Shown: positions 23,790 to 34,129 of the stretch, piece after piece
Numbering within the stretch: the stretch's first letter is position 1
How the letters are laid out: every line of letters begins with the position of its first letter
Assembly (NCBI GenBank): GCA_026182355.1
Contig: JAPFBL010000588.1
Coordinates: 1 to 64,000, forward strand
Reading direction: 5' to 3'
DNA length: 64,000 nucleotides
From: Hermatobates lingyangjiaoensis
Lineage: Eukaryota > Arthropoda > Insecta > Hemiptera > Hermatobatidae
Made by a program: the position numbers and the translations under genes
Notes under the pieces: generated by a model
Databases searched by the model: none
The model's input: the letters and a program-made list of their open reading frames with translations, nothing else
What the model was told of the DNA's origin: nothing

Positions 23790-24125
23790 TTAAAGAGAAC
23801 TGGAAAGGAAAGAGTAAAAAGAAAGGAATCGTGTTTATTTGGAGTGGGCGTCTAAAGGGAGTTGGAAAGCAATAGGAGTGTAATTGAACAGGACCAAGGA
23901 AGTAAGTTGGCGGTCCCCCTCCCCACCGTCCTCAACTCAACCAACTCCATAAAGGGAAAACAGGCGATTTGTCCTCGGTGCAGTGAGAAGAAGCAATCTA
24001 CTTTCCAATCTTAACGCATCTCCTCTTCCCCCAAAACCACCTCCCTTCAAACAGTGTCTGCTTCAGTCAGTTGCCTCGGGCTGATCACAGCTGCCTTCCA
24101 GCTTAATCACTTCTAACAACCACCG

Positions 24126-24126
<1 letters not shown>
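23790..24126. promoter_or_regulatory. GC-richer island, candidate regulatory element
   Basis: Purine-rich left half (GGAGTGGGCGTCTAAAGGG) and pyrimidine-rich right half, with GGGCTGATCACAGCTG. No ORF. Ends in a long (CT)n run. Confidence 0.3.

Positions 24127-24127
<1 letters not shown>

Positions 24128-24184
<57 letters not shown>
24128..24184. repeat. (CT)n microsatellite
   Basis: About 57 bp of pure CT dinucleotide at the edge of the preceding island. Confidence 0.96.
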
Positions 24185-24190
<6 letters not shown>

Positions 24191-24507
24191 AATAGATCAC
24201 TTCTCACCCCCTCCCATCCCACTACTACTACCCCCCACCTCTTCAAATCAACTACCAGTTAAATGTCTTTCTTGCAACATTTTAAATCGAAATAAAAACA
24301 TTGAAAATCTTTTATTTAATTAAAGCTCAATCTGTGAACCATCATACTTTCAACCCACTGAGGACAACACCAAAAGCAAAATCTTACTACTATGACATTC
24401 GGAAAAAAAAATGTATATATAGATATACATATGTATATAAAAGGATTTCACATAAACACGTGAAATAACAATCAATGATCAAACCACAATAAGGAATGGG
24501 AAAACAA

Positions 24508-24550
24508 GACTAAGATCTTTCAACCGTAACAAGCGGTCTTCGTCAGAGTC
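24508..24550 (-). ncRNA. hammerhead-like module, family A
   Basis: Full 43-nt module: GACT/AGTC stem I, CTGACGA, extra A, GACCG/CGGTT stem II, GAA, AGATCT, T. Confidence 0.65.
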
Positions 24551-24589
24551 AAAAACCCAACTGGGTTTTTGAGAGTCAGTTGGGTTTTT

Positions 24590-24632
24590 GACTCTGACGA
24601 AGACCGCTTGTTACGGTTGAAAGATCTTAGTC
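24590..24632 (+). ncRNA. hammerhead-like module, family A
   Basis: Mirror copy of the module on the other arm: stem I 24590-24593 with 24629-24632, core 24594-24600, extra A 24601, stem II 24602-24618, GAA 24619-24621, stem III 24622-24627, T 24628 at the predicted cleavage site. Confidence 0.65.
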
Positions 24633-24724
24633 TTGTTTTCCCATTTCTTACTATGGTTTGATCATTGATTGTTATTTCACGTGTTTATGTGAAATATTTA
24701 TATATATTTATACATATATGCTTT

Positions 24725-24870
24725 AAATTACACAAAGCACGACACCGAAAAATGAATAACAAGCACAATTACTGAATTCTCAATATTTCGAACTGTTGTT
24801 CGTCATCAGGAGTAGACTAGAAGAGAGGACGAAGTGAGAGAGATCTCCCCCGTCGAAGGACGGAGTGCTA
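24725..24870 (-). mobile_element. PLE 3' tail, family G
   Basis: A single minus-strand tail that ends in TTTAAATTACACAAAGCACG. The module lies at 24779-24812: CTC/GAG stem I, CTGATGA, extra C, GAAC-aaca-GTTC, GAA, ATAT, T. The related foldback is at 36.8-37.06 kb. Confidence 0.62.
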
Positions 24871-25030
24871 ATCATTATGATCAAACCACAATATGAAATA
24901 GGAAAAGATATTTTTCTTCGACATATAGTACACATAACAACATATGGTACAACATGTTGCATAAATATATGGATTTAAGTATATATAGTAGATATATAGT
25001 AATTGACTATTAATAGTAGACATACTATAA

Positions 25031-25220
25031 CAAGATTTCACTTAACAGGTGAAATAAAAATCAACATCCAAACCACAGTAAGAAATCCTAAGAATGACTA
25101 AAATCTCTCAAAAGTAGTAAGGGGTTGTTGAAATTTGACTTTGATGAAGACAGCTTGTTACGGTTGAAAGACATAGCCTTTTTCCTAAATTCTTACAGCA
25201 GTTTAAACGTTGACTAGACG
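25031..25220. mobile_element. Diverged PLE 3'-tail foldback, family A
   Basis: Many mismatches to the family A consensus, but the order is kept: the CAGGTGAAAT end, CCACAGTAAGAAAT, a central TTGATGAAGACAGCTTGTTACGG module, and a mirrored end. An old copy. Confidence 0.6.
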
Positions 25221-26400
25221 TGTAGTGGTGAGTCTTTTTGATTACTGGGAAGGACTAAAGTAAGAGATTAGGCTGTATATTATATTAAACCTTTATATTA
25301 TAGTTTTGCTGAACTAAATAAACTAATTCACAGAAAAAAATACATACAAGAGATCGCAAAATTAACTACTGAGTTTTCTTGTTAACTAAGTTGGGACCAG
25401 GTACAAAGATACATAAACCATTTAGCGTCAAAAAAACATTTTTTTAAAAACATAGAATTTACCATAACGCCCCTTTGGTTAATCTAATTTTGAAAAGATT
25501 TGCCTTATCCCACCCCCTATATAAGACTCTGTTATTAAGTATAATTTTGTTTTGTTCCCTTAACCGGTATAGCTTCAATCGTCCTCAGAAACTTTCAGGT
25601 TGAATGATACATCCATATCAATAATTCAGTTTACTATTTTTTCCATGATGGCAATTAATTCTGTATTAATGTAGCCCTGAAGATCATTACAAATATAAAA
25701 TACGAAACGTTGTATTAAGTTGTTTACTAGATCATTTTTTGACCCTGGACTAAACCTTGGTAAATAAAATAGTATGTATTTTTTTTCAGTGATTATTGGC
25801 GAGGGTGCTAGTGTTCACCACATAGCTTGGGGCAGCAGCAACATCAGCGTTAAGGGGTGAGTCACTTTTTCATTATATTACCAGTTATAATATTAAGATT
25901 TGTAATAGGGGCCTCTCCCCCACTTTTATTACTGTCAATAGACGAGAGGTTCTGGACATAGTGCTGGTGAATGAGCCAGCCCTGCCTTTCACAATGACGT
26001 GGAAATCATGCACGATCATCTCACTGATTAGATGATCAAAGTCACATCAAATAAATGTAATCTAATAATAACATTTCGTTATTATTGAATAACGATAATA
26101 ATAACACCTATTATTATCGAATACATGCCAATTCGATCTTACAAAGTGATTTCCTGTTGTTAGAGGATAATCAAAATGAAAGTCCAAGTGTTATGTTTAT
26201 TACGAAAAATATGGGTTACGATACATAAATTGTGAGGCAATGAAATTCGGTGCGGCAATATCACCGATAAAAGAGTTACAGACTTTTATAATAATATTAT
26301 GTTTTCTAACCTCTGTGGTACTGATAATTTGCATATATTTCCCTTTGTACTGATCGCAGTAAATATCCTGCTAAGATACGCAGGGAGGGGAAGGGATAAG

Positions 26401-26650
26401 AAATAAAAATAACTAAATATAAAACTAAATAATATAAATATGGCAAATAATGAATTAAAATAAAAATAAAATAACTAAAGATAAAACTAAATAATATAAA
26501 TATGGTTAATAATGAATTAAAATAAAAATAAAATAACTAAAGATAAAACTAATTAATATAAATATGGCAAATAATGAATTAAAATAAAAATAAAATAACT
26601 AAAGATAAAACTAATTAATATAAATATGGCATATAATGAATTAAAATTAA
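26401..26650. repeat. 62-bp tandem repeat, four units
   Basis: AACTAAA-starting units begin at 26411, 26473, 26535 and 26597, exactly 62 bp apart, with few differences. Very AT-rich (ATATAAATATGG core). A 60-residue minus frame is a translation of it. Confidence 0.93.
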
Positions 26651-26785
26651 ATAAAACGAGTAAGGAAAATGAAATAAACAAATTTATACAAAATTCTAAG
26701 TAATATAATAAATAATAATTCAAAAACGAATTCAAAAATAATAAAAAATGAAGTAACGTTTCAGATTGAGTATGTTTGTATATAC

Positions 26786-26828
<43 letters not shown>

Positions 26829-26850
26829 TGTGTGTGTATGTGTGTGTATT
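26786..26850. repeat. (GT)n microsatellite
   Basis: Mostly pure GT dinucleotide with two interruptions. Confidence 0.95.
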
Positions 26851-27119
26851 AACTTTCTGATGAAGCAATGAATCTATGGAAGATAAGAAATATAATAACC
26901 ATGGAAGATAGATATGTGAAAGAAATATATATTATATATATATATATATATAAGGAGAGAAATAGTGAGTGAAAATCGATTTAAGGTTAGTTCCAGTTGG
27001 AGATACAGGCAAACAGAGAAGAAATTTAATAGAAGGCATGTAAAAGAAATGATTGTTTAGAATAAGATTAATGGATCATGCAAATGAAATGTATTCATCG
27101 TGACAGGGATTAAAGTGCT

Positions 27120-27560
27120 GATGCATAAAGAATGAAAGCCGTAGTAAATCTTGGATTTGCTATTATCAAACAGCCTGCTCTGCAGTAACGCCTTTAATCT
27201 TACAGGGCTGCCTTCATTTTCGCCTTTTTTTTTTTCTCTCTCTCTCTTTCTCTTTTAGTATTTGCACTTGTCGCTAAGATGGAATATATTTCGATAACAG
27301 TACATTTGAAAATTCCCTTGATCTTAACACATTATGGAAGCTAAAAAAAATTGATTTTTTTTTTTTGAAATTCGTAGTTAGCAAATGACATAATGTTGCT
27401 AATATAATTTGCTCTTAGACTTGGTGGCCCTGTGCGGCTTTTATAAAGGCCATTTCCTTCAAGACAGAGCTTCCGCCTATCTGTTCCGCTACGAATTCCC
27501 TTACACCCTAAATCATTCTCCCCTTCTTCTTGTATCAACTTCGCGATAAAACATCTTTAC
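27120..27560. promoter_or_regulatory. GC-richer island, candidate regulatory element
   Basis: Contains GGGATTAAAGTGCTG and GCCTTTAATCTTAC (TAAT-type homeodomain-like sites), and a near-palindrome GGCTTTTATAAAGGCC at 27436-27451 that includes a TATAAA. A 65-residue minus frame has no family signature. An alternative is a small promoter for an unannotated transcript. Confidence 0.33.
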
Positions 27561-28029
27561 AACTAAAAATCACATACTTACAACTTCCATAGAGATTACC
27601 TCTTTTCCTGCAACTTTTTTTTTAAAATATCATTTTTTTCGTATTAAGATTCAAACTATTACGAAATAAATAAGTATTGGTAATTATATTTGCGGTTTGA
27701 ATAAAAATACAACATAATTATGACCTTTATACATATTTACTATTCACAGTAAGTATATTTATTTCATTTCAGAATAATACCAATGTAATGTTTTCCTACT
27801 TTTGAAAGGTCTCATGGAGAGAACTATGACAAAGTACTTAGTAAGTTATATATATTAAAATATAGTACGAAAAATACAAAAAAAAAGCCTCTCAAATACA
27901 GCATGCTTGTATTCCTTCAATGTTTCATTAATAGTTTCTTGAGAACTGTGTTGAGTATTTTTGAAAATGAAATGAATTAAGGGTAATTAATGTCTAATGC
28001 AAAATAATATTTAGTTTTTCTCAATTAAA

Positions 28030-28320
28030 GGATTATGTTGAAAACCGGTTGAGCATATGTTGATAATATGCGAGTATTTCCTAAGGGTATTTTGCCAGCT
28101 TGTTAGCTGCTTTAACAGAGTGTTATCTGTTGATAATAGAAGAGGGGTATTTTTTTGCGAATAGTGAAAACACTGCAGGCAATGTTGACTGTAGAGTGAA
28201 GTCGGGCATAGAGGTAATGATAAATCTTGCCAGGGAGTAGTTTGCTTAACAAACTTTCTGCCGAGAAACCTCAACATAGCCATTAGAGATGCCTGCAAAC
28301 ACAAATTTTCCATCTACTTA
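28030..28320. promoter_or_regulatory. Moderate-GC segment, candidate regulatory element
   Basis: Contains two GATAA-type sites and TTTGCTTAACAAA, an inverted repeat. A 100-residue minus frame spans it without stops but has no domain signature, so coding is possible but unsupported. Confidence 0.28.
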
Positions 28321-28536
28321 AAACACAACTATATATAAGGCTGTGTTCTGAAGAGAACTTAAAAGAAATTCATGCTTTTAATATAAACTACGTTGAAAAG
28401 TAAACTGTTTTGAATAATTATAAAAAATATTATTACAAGTCAAAGCATCATTTTGTTTATAAAAATATTCAGTAATTCATAATTATTATATTATTTCTTG
28501 TTTCTACGAGTTTTATCAATATGTATTGCTGATAAG

Positions 28537-29035
28537 AAGATTTCACAATAAACTCGTGAAATGAAAATCAACGTTGAAACCTCAGTAAGAAATCAGAATA
28601 ATTTGTTTTCCAACACCCACACTTATGAGGTCTTTCTCCTTTCAATGCTGTTCTAGGGGTGGAAATTGTGGCTCATTTATTATTTGGCACTCATTTTAGT
28701 AATGGGTGAGCCACATTACCTGTTGATTTTAGATTGGGAGTTTTAAAGTTTACTTAACTGAAGTGTAATTTAGAGTAGCGATGTTTAACGAGTACCTCAG
28801 GACCGACGGGTTAACATTCTCTCCGAGGGATGACTTGTTCAGATTTATTCACCTCCTACCCTCCTACTTGAATAAATTGAGGGTCAGGTGGTGATCGAAC
28901 CCAGGACCTACTAGTTTACTCACCTTCCTAGCAGTAGAGGTAAGTACGTTAACCATTGAGCTAATCTGGAACCATAGAAATCAGAAAAATGATGAAGATC
29001 TTTCAACGAAACAAGAGATCTTCATCAGAGTCACT
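28537..29035 (-). mobile_element. Old family A PLE tail interrupted by a SINE
   Basis: The diverged tail is split. 28537-28598 holds the outer end (ACTCGTGAAATGAAAATCAA); 28976-29035 holds the module remnant (GATCTTTCAACGAAACAAG). Removing the inserted SINE and one copy of the duplicated 11 bp restores continuity with the consensus order. Confidence 0.7.
28599..28975 (-). mobile_element. Full-length tRNA-derived SINE with 11-bp target duplication
   Basis: AGAAATCAGAA occurs at 28588-28598 and again at 28976-28986, flanking the insert exactly. On the minus strand the element starts with a tRNA-like head: A box TAGCTCAATGG (28953-28963) and B box GGGTTCGATCAC (28891-28902). The body contains CTCGGAGAGAATGTTAACCC and the tail TGAGTGCCAAATAATAAATG. 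This copy defines the family's ends. Mobilisation by a LINE reverse transcriptase is inferred from the duplication length. Confidence 0.82.
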
Positions 29036-29129
29036 TCTCAGTATGGGACACATCGTCTTGTTACTTAATCATCAGCAAAAGAGACACATCATAAGCAGTT
29101 AAATCACCTGATGATGTCATTCATAACGT

Positions 29130-29530
29130 CTTTTCACCTATAACAGCATGGTATAGAACGCATACTGGAGTAGTTAGTACTTGGAATAGAATATATATAG
29201 TTGTAACAAACATGGTAGTAAAAAGCATACTGATGTTGAAATAATAGCAATATAGGAGTAACTTGTATTGATTGAACGTTGAGCAGCAAGAGCTGTAGTA
29301 GTTGACAGAGCTTACGATGAAGTGTTGAACTCACTCGGATAGTGTCTATGTGTTTGTAACAAACAAGATGGTAGAGATCGCATACTGAAGTAGAGATCAC
29401 AGTGGTGTTCATGCATTGAAAGGCAGAACATGGCCATAAAATGTATATTGAAGAAGAAAACATCAGCCAGAGCTTATATTGTTGTAGCAAACATGGTAGT
29501 AAAAAGCATGCTCAAATAGTAGTAACATAA
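29130..29530. repeat. Diverged tandem repeat, about 130-150 bp
   Basis: Related segments such as AACAAACATGGTAGTAAAAAG recur near 29207 and 29486, with weaker versions near 29145 and 29357. The spacing is irregular. A 118-residue minus frame crossing it has a low-complexity Leu/Tyr/Ser composition and is probably spurious. Confidence 0.45.
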
Positions 29531-29689
29531 TCTTAACAACTCTGATCTGCTAGCTTTATCGTGTTGTTTAATTAATAAAAAAATAAATATTTATAAATTT
29601 AATCAAATTTTATTTATAAAAATTAAGTTTTAATGTGAGAAGCACTAAATAATACGAACTTATGAAATCGTATTATTTTTATATATATA

Positions 29690-29930
29690 TATAATCCGAG
29701 AGGAAGAGGATAAGAAGAAAAGGAAGGAAGTGCTGGGGGCCACCGCTGGAGTCTTCCGCCGACCCGGAAGTTGTCTATATTTAGTAAACACCTTGACTTT
29801 CTGGAGCCCGTTTAGCCTTCACCTACCTGAACTGTGCCCGCCTTCCACTCGTCTTGCCCGCCTACTATTCTATTCTCAAACTCACTCAACTATAATTCTC
29901 TCTTGTCGCTTTATCCTATAGCCAGAATCA
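29690..29930. promoter_or_regulatory. GC-richer island
   Basis: Contains GGGGGCCACCGCTGGAG and GCCCGTTTAGCC, and is pyrimidine-rich toward the right. No convincing ORF. Candidate regulatory element by composition only. Confidence 0.28.
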
Positions 29931-30051
29931 TTATATACCATAAACCATTTAAATTATAAATTTACTATAAGTAAACCAAAAATAAATATCTAATAAAAAC
30001 CGTTTTCATATTTAACTGATTTTATTCTATTGATGATACCACCAAAATTAC

Positions 30052-30053
<2 letters not shown>

Positions 30054-30098
<45 letters not shown>
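30054..30098. repeat. (AT)n microsatellite
   Basis: Two near-pure TA runs separated by one dropped base. A near-duplicate of the following 80 bp (GTGTGTGT then TTTAATTTCTCTATGTTT) occurs again at 30236-30330. Confidence 0.93.
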
Positions 30099-30099
<1 letters not shown>

Positions 30100-30203
30100 G
30101 TGTTAATGTGTGTGTGTGTGTTTTTTTAATTTCTCTATGTTTTTGTGTACATTGAACTGTATTTCTCCATTTTGGATCGTATTTTCATCGAAGTTATTAT
30201 ATA

Positions 30204-30255
<52 letters not shown>

Positions 30256-30390
30256 TTAATTTCTCTATGTTTCTTTGTGTACATTGAACTGTATTTCTCC
30301 ATTTTGGATCGTATTTTCATCGAAAAAGTGTATATATTATATATATAATATTGATAAAAGTATCGACCGTGGAATAGAAACAAAACTATA

Positions 30391-30510
30391 GTTTATCGGG
30401 ACTTGGTCAGTTCTTCAGGTTCAAATTAAACTCTCATTGCCTTGAGAGTTTCAACTCAGGCAATGAGAGTTTAATTTGAACCTGAAGAACTGACCGAGTC
30501 CCGATAAACT
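30391..30510. mobile_element. Foldback, family E
   Basis: Arms of about 52 bp are almost perfect reverse complements (GTTTATCGGGACTTGGTCAG with its mirror at 30491-30510). CTGAAGAACTGACCGAGTCC takes the place of the usual module, with no GAAA. Related copies are at 39.6 and 63.3 kb. It lies between (AT)n tracts. Confidence 0.72.
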
Positions 30511-30521
30511 TAGTTATATAT

Positions 30522-30563
<42 letters not shown>

Positions 30564-30567
<4 letters not shown>

Positions 30568-30987
30568 GATGTATTTTTTTTTTTGACGGGTTGAGGTCTA
30601 ATGATTTGAAATTCGTCCTTTTGCCGACGTTTCGACATATATTTATGTCATCTTCAGGGATACAACATGATTTTTTTTTACAATTAGCACTACTATTACT
30701 ACTATTTTGGTTATTAATTACATTTTAATATGTACAGTAACAGAGAGGAATTTATTGATAAATCAGTTATTTCGACTATGGATTTATCAATAGATTCCTC
30801 TCTGTTACTGTACATATTAAAATGTAATAAATAACCAAAATAGTAGTAATAGTAGTGGTAATTGTAAAAAAATCATGTTGTAGCCCTGAAGATGAAATAA
30901 ATATATGCCGAAACGTCGGCAAAAGGACTAGTTTCAAATCATTAGACCTCAACCCTCAAAAAAAAAAAATTACATCATATAAATATT
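30564..30987. mobile_element. Large PLE-type foldback, family H, about 180-bp arms
   Basis: The whole 424 bp is an inverted repeat around about 30770, ending at ATGATGTA/TACATCAT. The left arm carries a module on the minus strand at 30624-30659: CTGAAGA, extra T, GACATA-aata-TATGTC, GAA, ACGT, C (a canonical GUC triplet), with a 2-bp stem I. The right-arm copy has a broken stem II. Related ends lie at 45.05 and 53.8 kb. Confidence 0.75.
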
Positions 30988-30999
30988 GGGTCAAGAAAA

Positions 31000-32040
31000 C
31001 AAATCATGATATATATGTATAACTAAATTTTGGTTGAAAGATCATGATTAAATAAAATTTTATAATTATTTACGACTAAAAGTATTATACAATGTTTTCT
31101 TATCTCGACCACATATACTCAACACTATTTCCCGTTTTCATCGAGGTTTGGTCAAGCGTGAAACAGTAAAAACTACCTTTAAACCAACATTTCATCTATA
31201 TCTGTAGACATTTTAAGGACTCTGTATTTTCCTATTGGAAAATAACTTTACATAACCGAAGATGTCTTCAAAAATAGACGAAACGTTCGCTTAATAGTGT
31301 TTTACTTTTTGACGTAATACAAACAAAACTGTCATTCTTCTGTTAAAATTGTATCATTCCTTGAATAATAAATGTATAACCGCTTAATTATTTTATTTTT
31401 ATTCAATATTTTAACAACTTATTATAAAATTAATGAGGAAATTAAAAAAACATGACTCTGTAAAAAGATTTATGGTATATATTATAAAAATTAATATTCA
31501 CTTCATAACAGTAAATGATTTAATAGTAATTGTAACGTGTTAATTAAGCGTGCAATTAATTTAAATACATGCATTATTTATGCCTTTTGCACTTTGAGGG
31601 ATTATTATTATATAATTTTCTAACAAAATTAAAATAAAACAAATTAGCTTAAAAGCATAGAAATAATTTCTTGAGGATATTTAAGGAAAATAAACACTGC
31701 TTATGAATATGTCAGTATTTAAAGTGGCAGCCAAATGTTGTTATCTGTTGAACTTCAACGATCCTTCTAATCATATGTAACCTGAAGAAGAAAGTTTCGT
31801 TCGAAATATTTTGTTTCTTCATAAATTTGTCTAGATTAGTTTCTTTCATTTCCCCATTATTGATAAATAGCACATGGTAACATAGTTCAAGAAAAATTAA
31901 TTAAAATAGATTTATATATACATAAAAATTACTGGTGATTTGCGTAATATGTAATAGATTTTAACGCTATTTTGAGAAAATTAAATGATACATATTAGTA
32001 TGTCGATGGTTGTTATGCATCAACAAAGATTATCTAACTC
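31000..32040. other. AT-rich non-coding stretch with decayed tail modules
   Basis: No gene. Two module-like remnants occur: CCGAAGA-T-GTCT...AGAC-GAAACGT near 31257, and CTGAAGAAGAAAGTTTCG near 31783. Otherwise unremarkable. Confidence 0.5.
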
Positions 32041-32295
32041 ACTTTCACCCAGTGACTGAAACCCTTGAACACTATCTCTCTCCCTCTCTCTCCAACAATA
32101 GGTTATCTCTTAAAGGCTAAGTGTGGGGAATGAATTATGCATATTGAGAGGACGGCAAGTCAGACTCCCTTCCTTCTTACACATTCATCTATTTATCTTT
32201 CTATCCTTCTTATAAAGGCGACATTCTGGCAAACTTATCTACTATTTTTTTCTTTTAGAAGAATTATAAATTATTGCGATATTTGTATGTTTATA

Positions 32296-32400
32296 CAGGT
32301 GGTATTCGACTTATGACAGGGTTCAGTTCAACTGATCTGTCCTAAGTCGGTTTGATCGTAGGTCAGGTCATTAGAATCTTATAAAAAATTTGCGGTTATA
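32296..32400 (+). mobile_element. pogo/Tigger-like terminal sequence
   Basis: TA followed by CAGGTGGTATTCGACTTATG and a complementary CCTAAGTCGGTTTGATCGTA. This resembles the ends of pogo-type elements. No right end located. Confidence 0.4.
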
Positions 32401-32562
32401 CTCTAGGATGAATATTTTCAGTCTGTTGCATTTGTAAGTAACTTTTTCTATTGAATTCTATTATACATATACAAGCTGTTTACACTTTCTTTATTAGTTT
32501 TATACATTTTTAGTGTAATTTTATCTTAGTTTATTATTTTAATACGATATTTTAGATGGTAT

Positions 32563-32760
32563 CCTATCTCTCTCTCTCACCCCTCTCTCTCTCCCTCCCT
32601 CCCTCCCTCTCTTTCTCTCTCTCTCCCTCCTTTCCCTTTATCTTTATCTCTCTTTCTCTCACTCCTTCTCTTTCCCTCTCTCTCCCTCCCTTTCTCTCTC
32701 TCCCTCTCTTTCTCTCTCTCCCTCTTTCCCCTCTCTCTCTCTCTCCCTCTCTCTCTCTTT
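32563..32760. repeat. Homopyrimidine (CT/CCCT)n tract
   Basis: About 200 bp of nearly pure C/T with short CCCTCC phrases. The open frames on both strands (Ser/Leu-rich, Arg/Glu-rich) are translations of it. Confidence 0.94.
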
Positions 32761-33087
32761 CATATATATACTGTATATATATCAAATATATATATATATA
32801 TATATATATACTGTCATATATATATGACAGTAATTGTAAAGTTGTTATAACATAACAAAAATTATAAAGAAATAAAAAAAACATGGTTTAAAAAACAATA
32901 ATAAAAATTAATTAACGGTAGTGATTAAGACCAGGAGGAGAGCGAGCTCCAAGGAGTCATATAAATGACTCTTTAGAAGCTCTGAGGGTTACATGGGAGT
33001 TAGGCTCGGGGATTTGATTAAGGATTCATACCCGGAAGCAATCATTAAATCGGATGTCATGGGAATTTGCATAGAATATTTATATAT

Positions 33088-33270
33088 ATATCAATGATCA
33101 AACCACAATAAGAAATGGGAAAACAAGACTAAGATCTTTCAACCGTAACAAGCGGTCTTCGTCAGAGTCAAAAACCCAACTCAGTTGGGTTTTCCCAATT
33201 GTTTTCCCATTTCTTATTGTGGTTTGATCATTGATTGTTATTTCACGTGTTTATGTGAAATCTTTATATA
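33088..33270. mobile_element. PLE 3'-tail foldback, family A
   Basis: Left arm with a complete module at 33127-33169 (minus strand); right arm truncated so the module is lost. First of four foldbacks in tandem within 0.9 kb. Confidence 0.78.
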
Positions 33271-33284
33271 TATAGTTCAATATA

Positions 33285-33500
33285 GACAAAGAAACATAAA
33301 GAAATCAAAAGAACACACTTACAGTCTCTAATTTTCGGTTTGAACCGTCTTCAGGAGAGATAAGAGAGGGAAACCAAGCGCACTGGTTCAGAGACGGTTG
33401 GAGACCCAGTGCGCTTAGTTTCCCTCTCATATCTCTCCTGAAAACTAGAAAATTAGAGACTGTAAGTGTGTTCTTTCGATTTCTCTATGTTCCTTTGTCT
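33285..33500. mobile_element. PLE 3'-tail foldback, family D
   Basis: The left arm has a complete module at 33325-33358 (minus): TCTC/GAGA stem I, CTGAAGA, extra C, GGTT/AACC, GAA, AATT, A. The right arm has a decayed CTGAAAACTAG. The outer end TATATTGAACTATAT is shared with family D elsewhere. Confidence 0.72.
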
Positions 33501-33579
33501 ATATTGAACTATATTTGTCCGTTTTGGATTGTATTTCCAACGAAAAAAAGTATATATGTATATATATATATATATATAT

Positions 33580-33745
33580 ATCGATAAAAAGATTTCACAT
33601 AAACACGTGAAACAACAATCAATGATCAAACCACAATAAGAAATGGGAAAACAAACAGTTGGGTTTTTGACTCTGACGAAGACCGCTTGTTACGGTTGAA
33701 AGATCTTAGTCTTGTTTTCCCATTTCTTATTGTGGTTTGATCATA
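33580..33745. mobile_element. PLE 3'-tail foldback, family A
   Basis: The left arm is truncated to its outer 75 bp. The right arm has the full plus-strand module at 33669-33711. Ends directly in (AT)n. Confidence 0.78.
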
Positions 33746-33774
33746 TATATATATATATATAGAAAAATCACCCA

Positions 33775-33945
33775 AAAATCACGTGATTCATTTACAAAAA
33801 AAATCAAACCAACGTTTGCTTTCTGCTGGCATGAAGTAAAATTGGTAATCATTTTTGTGTTTATATTGTTGATGTACCTGATGATGAACAGTAAATGTTT
33901 GAAACGTGCTACAAAATAAAATCCTTGTGGTGAAGACTTCATAGA
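33775..33945. mobile_element. PLE-type tail, family I (diverged)
   Basis: CCTGATGA, T, GAACAG-taa-ATGTTT, GAA, ACGTG, with CCTTGTGGTGAAGACTTCAT corresponding to the family I outer end. Partly inverted at its left edge. Confidence 0.5.
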
Positions 33946-34129
33946 AGAAAACAAGTGTTATTGCATACATAAAAAAATACGAAAAAAATATAAAATAACA
34001 TGTGTTTATATAGACGTTGTTAGTTTGAGGCTTGTTGGTGGTTTGTGTATGTATGTGTTGTTTGAGTATGAATGGGAGGGATGAGGAGAGAGTGTGTGTG
34101 TGTGTGTGTGTGTGTAGGGCAAGCAAGGT

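Larger units (their letters stand above)
24430..24705. mobile_element. PLE 3'-tail foldback, family A, both ribozyme modules intact
   Basis: Two nearly identical tails point outward from a 40-bp join of GTTGGGTTTTTGA-type sequence. Each arm keeps a complete 43-nt module, so this is the best-preserved family A pair. The flanks are TA-rich. Confidence 0.82.

Noticed and set aside
28011..28313. 100-residue minus frame as a gene
   Set aside because: Open but without domain signature or exon context; listed as a possible regulatory segment instead.
30391..30510. Family E foldback as a hammerhead carrier
   Set aside because: It has CTGAAGA but no GAAA after a hairpin, so the module is incomplete; kept as a foldback only.
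32556..32884. Ser/Leu-rich plus frame and Arg/Glu-rich minus frame
   Set aside because: Both are translations of a homopyrimidine tract.
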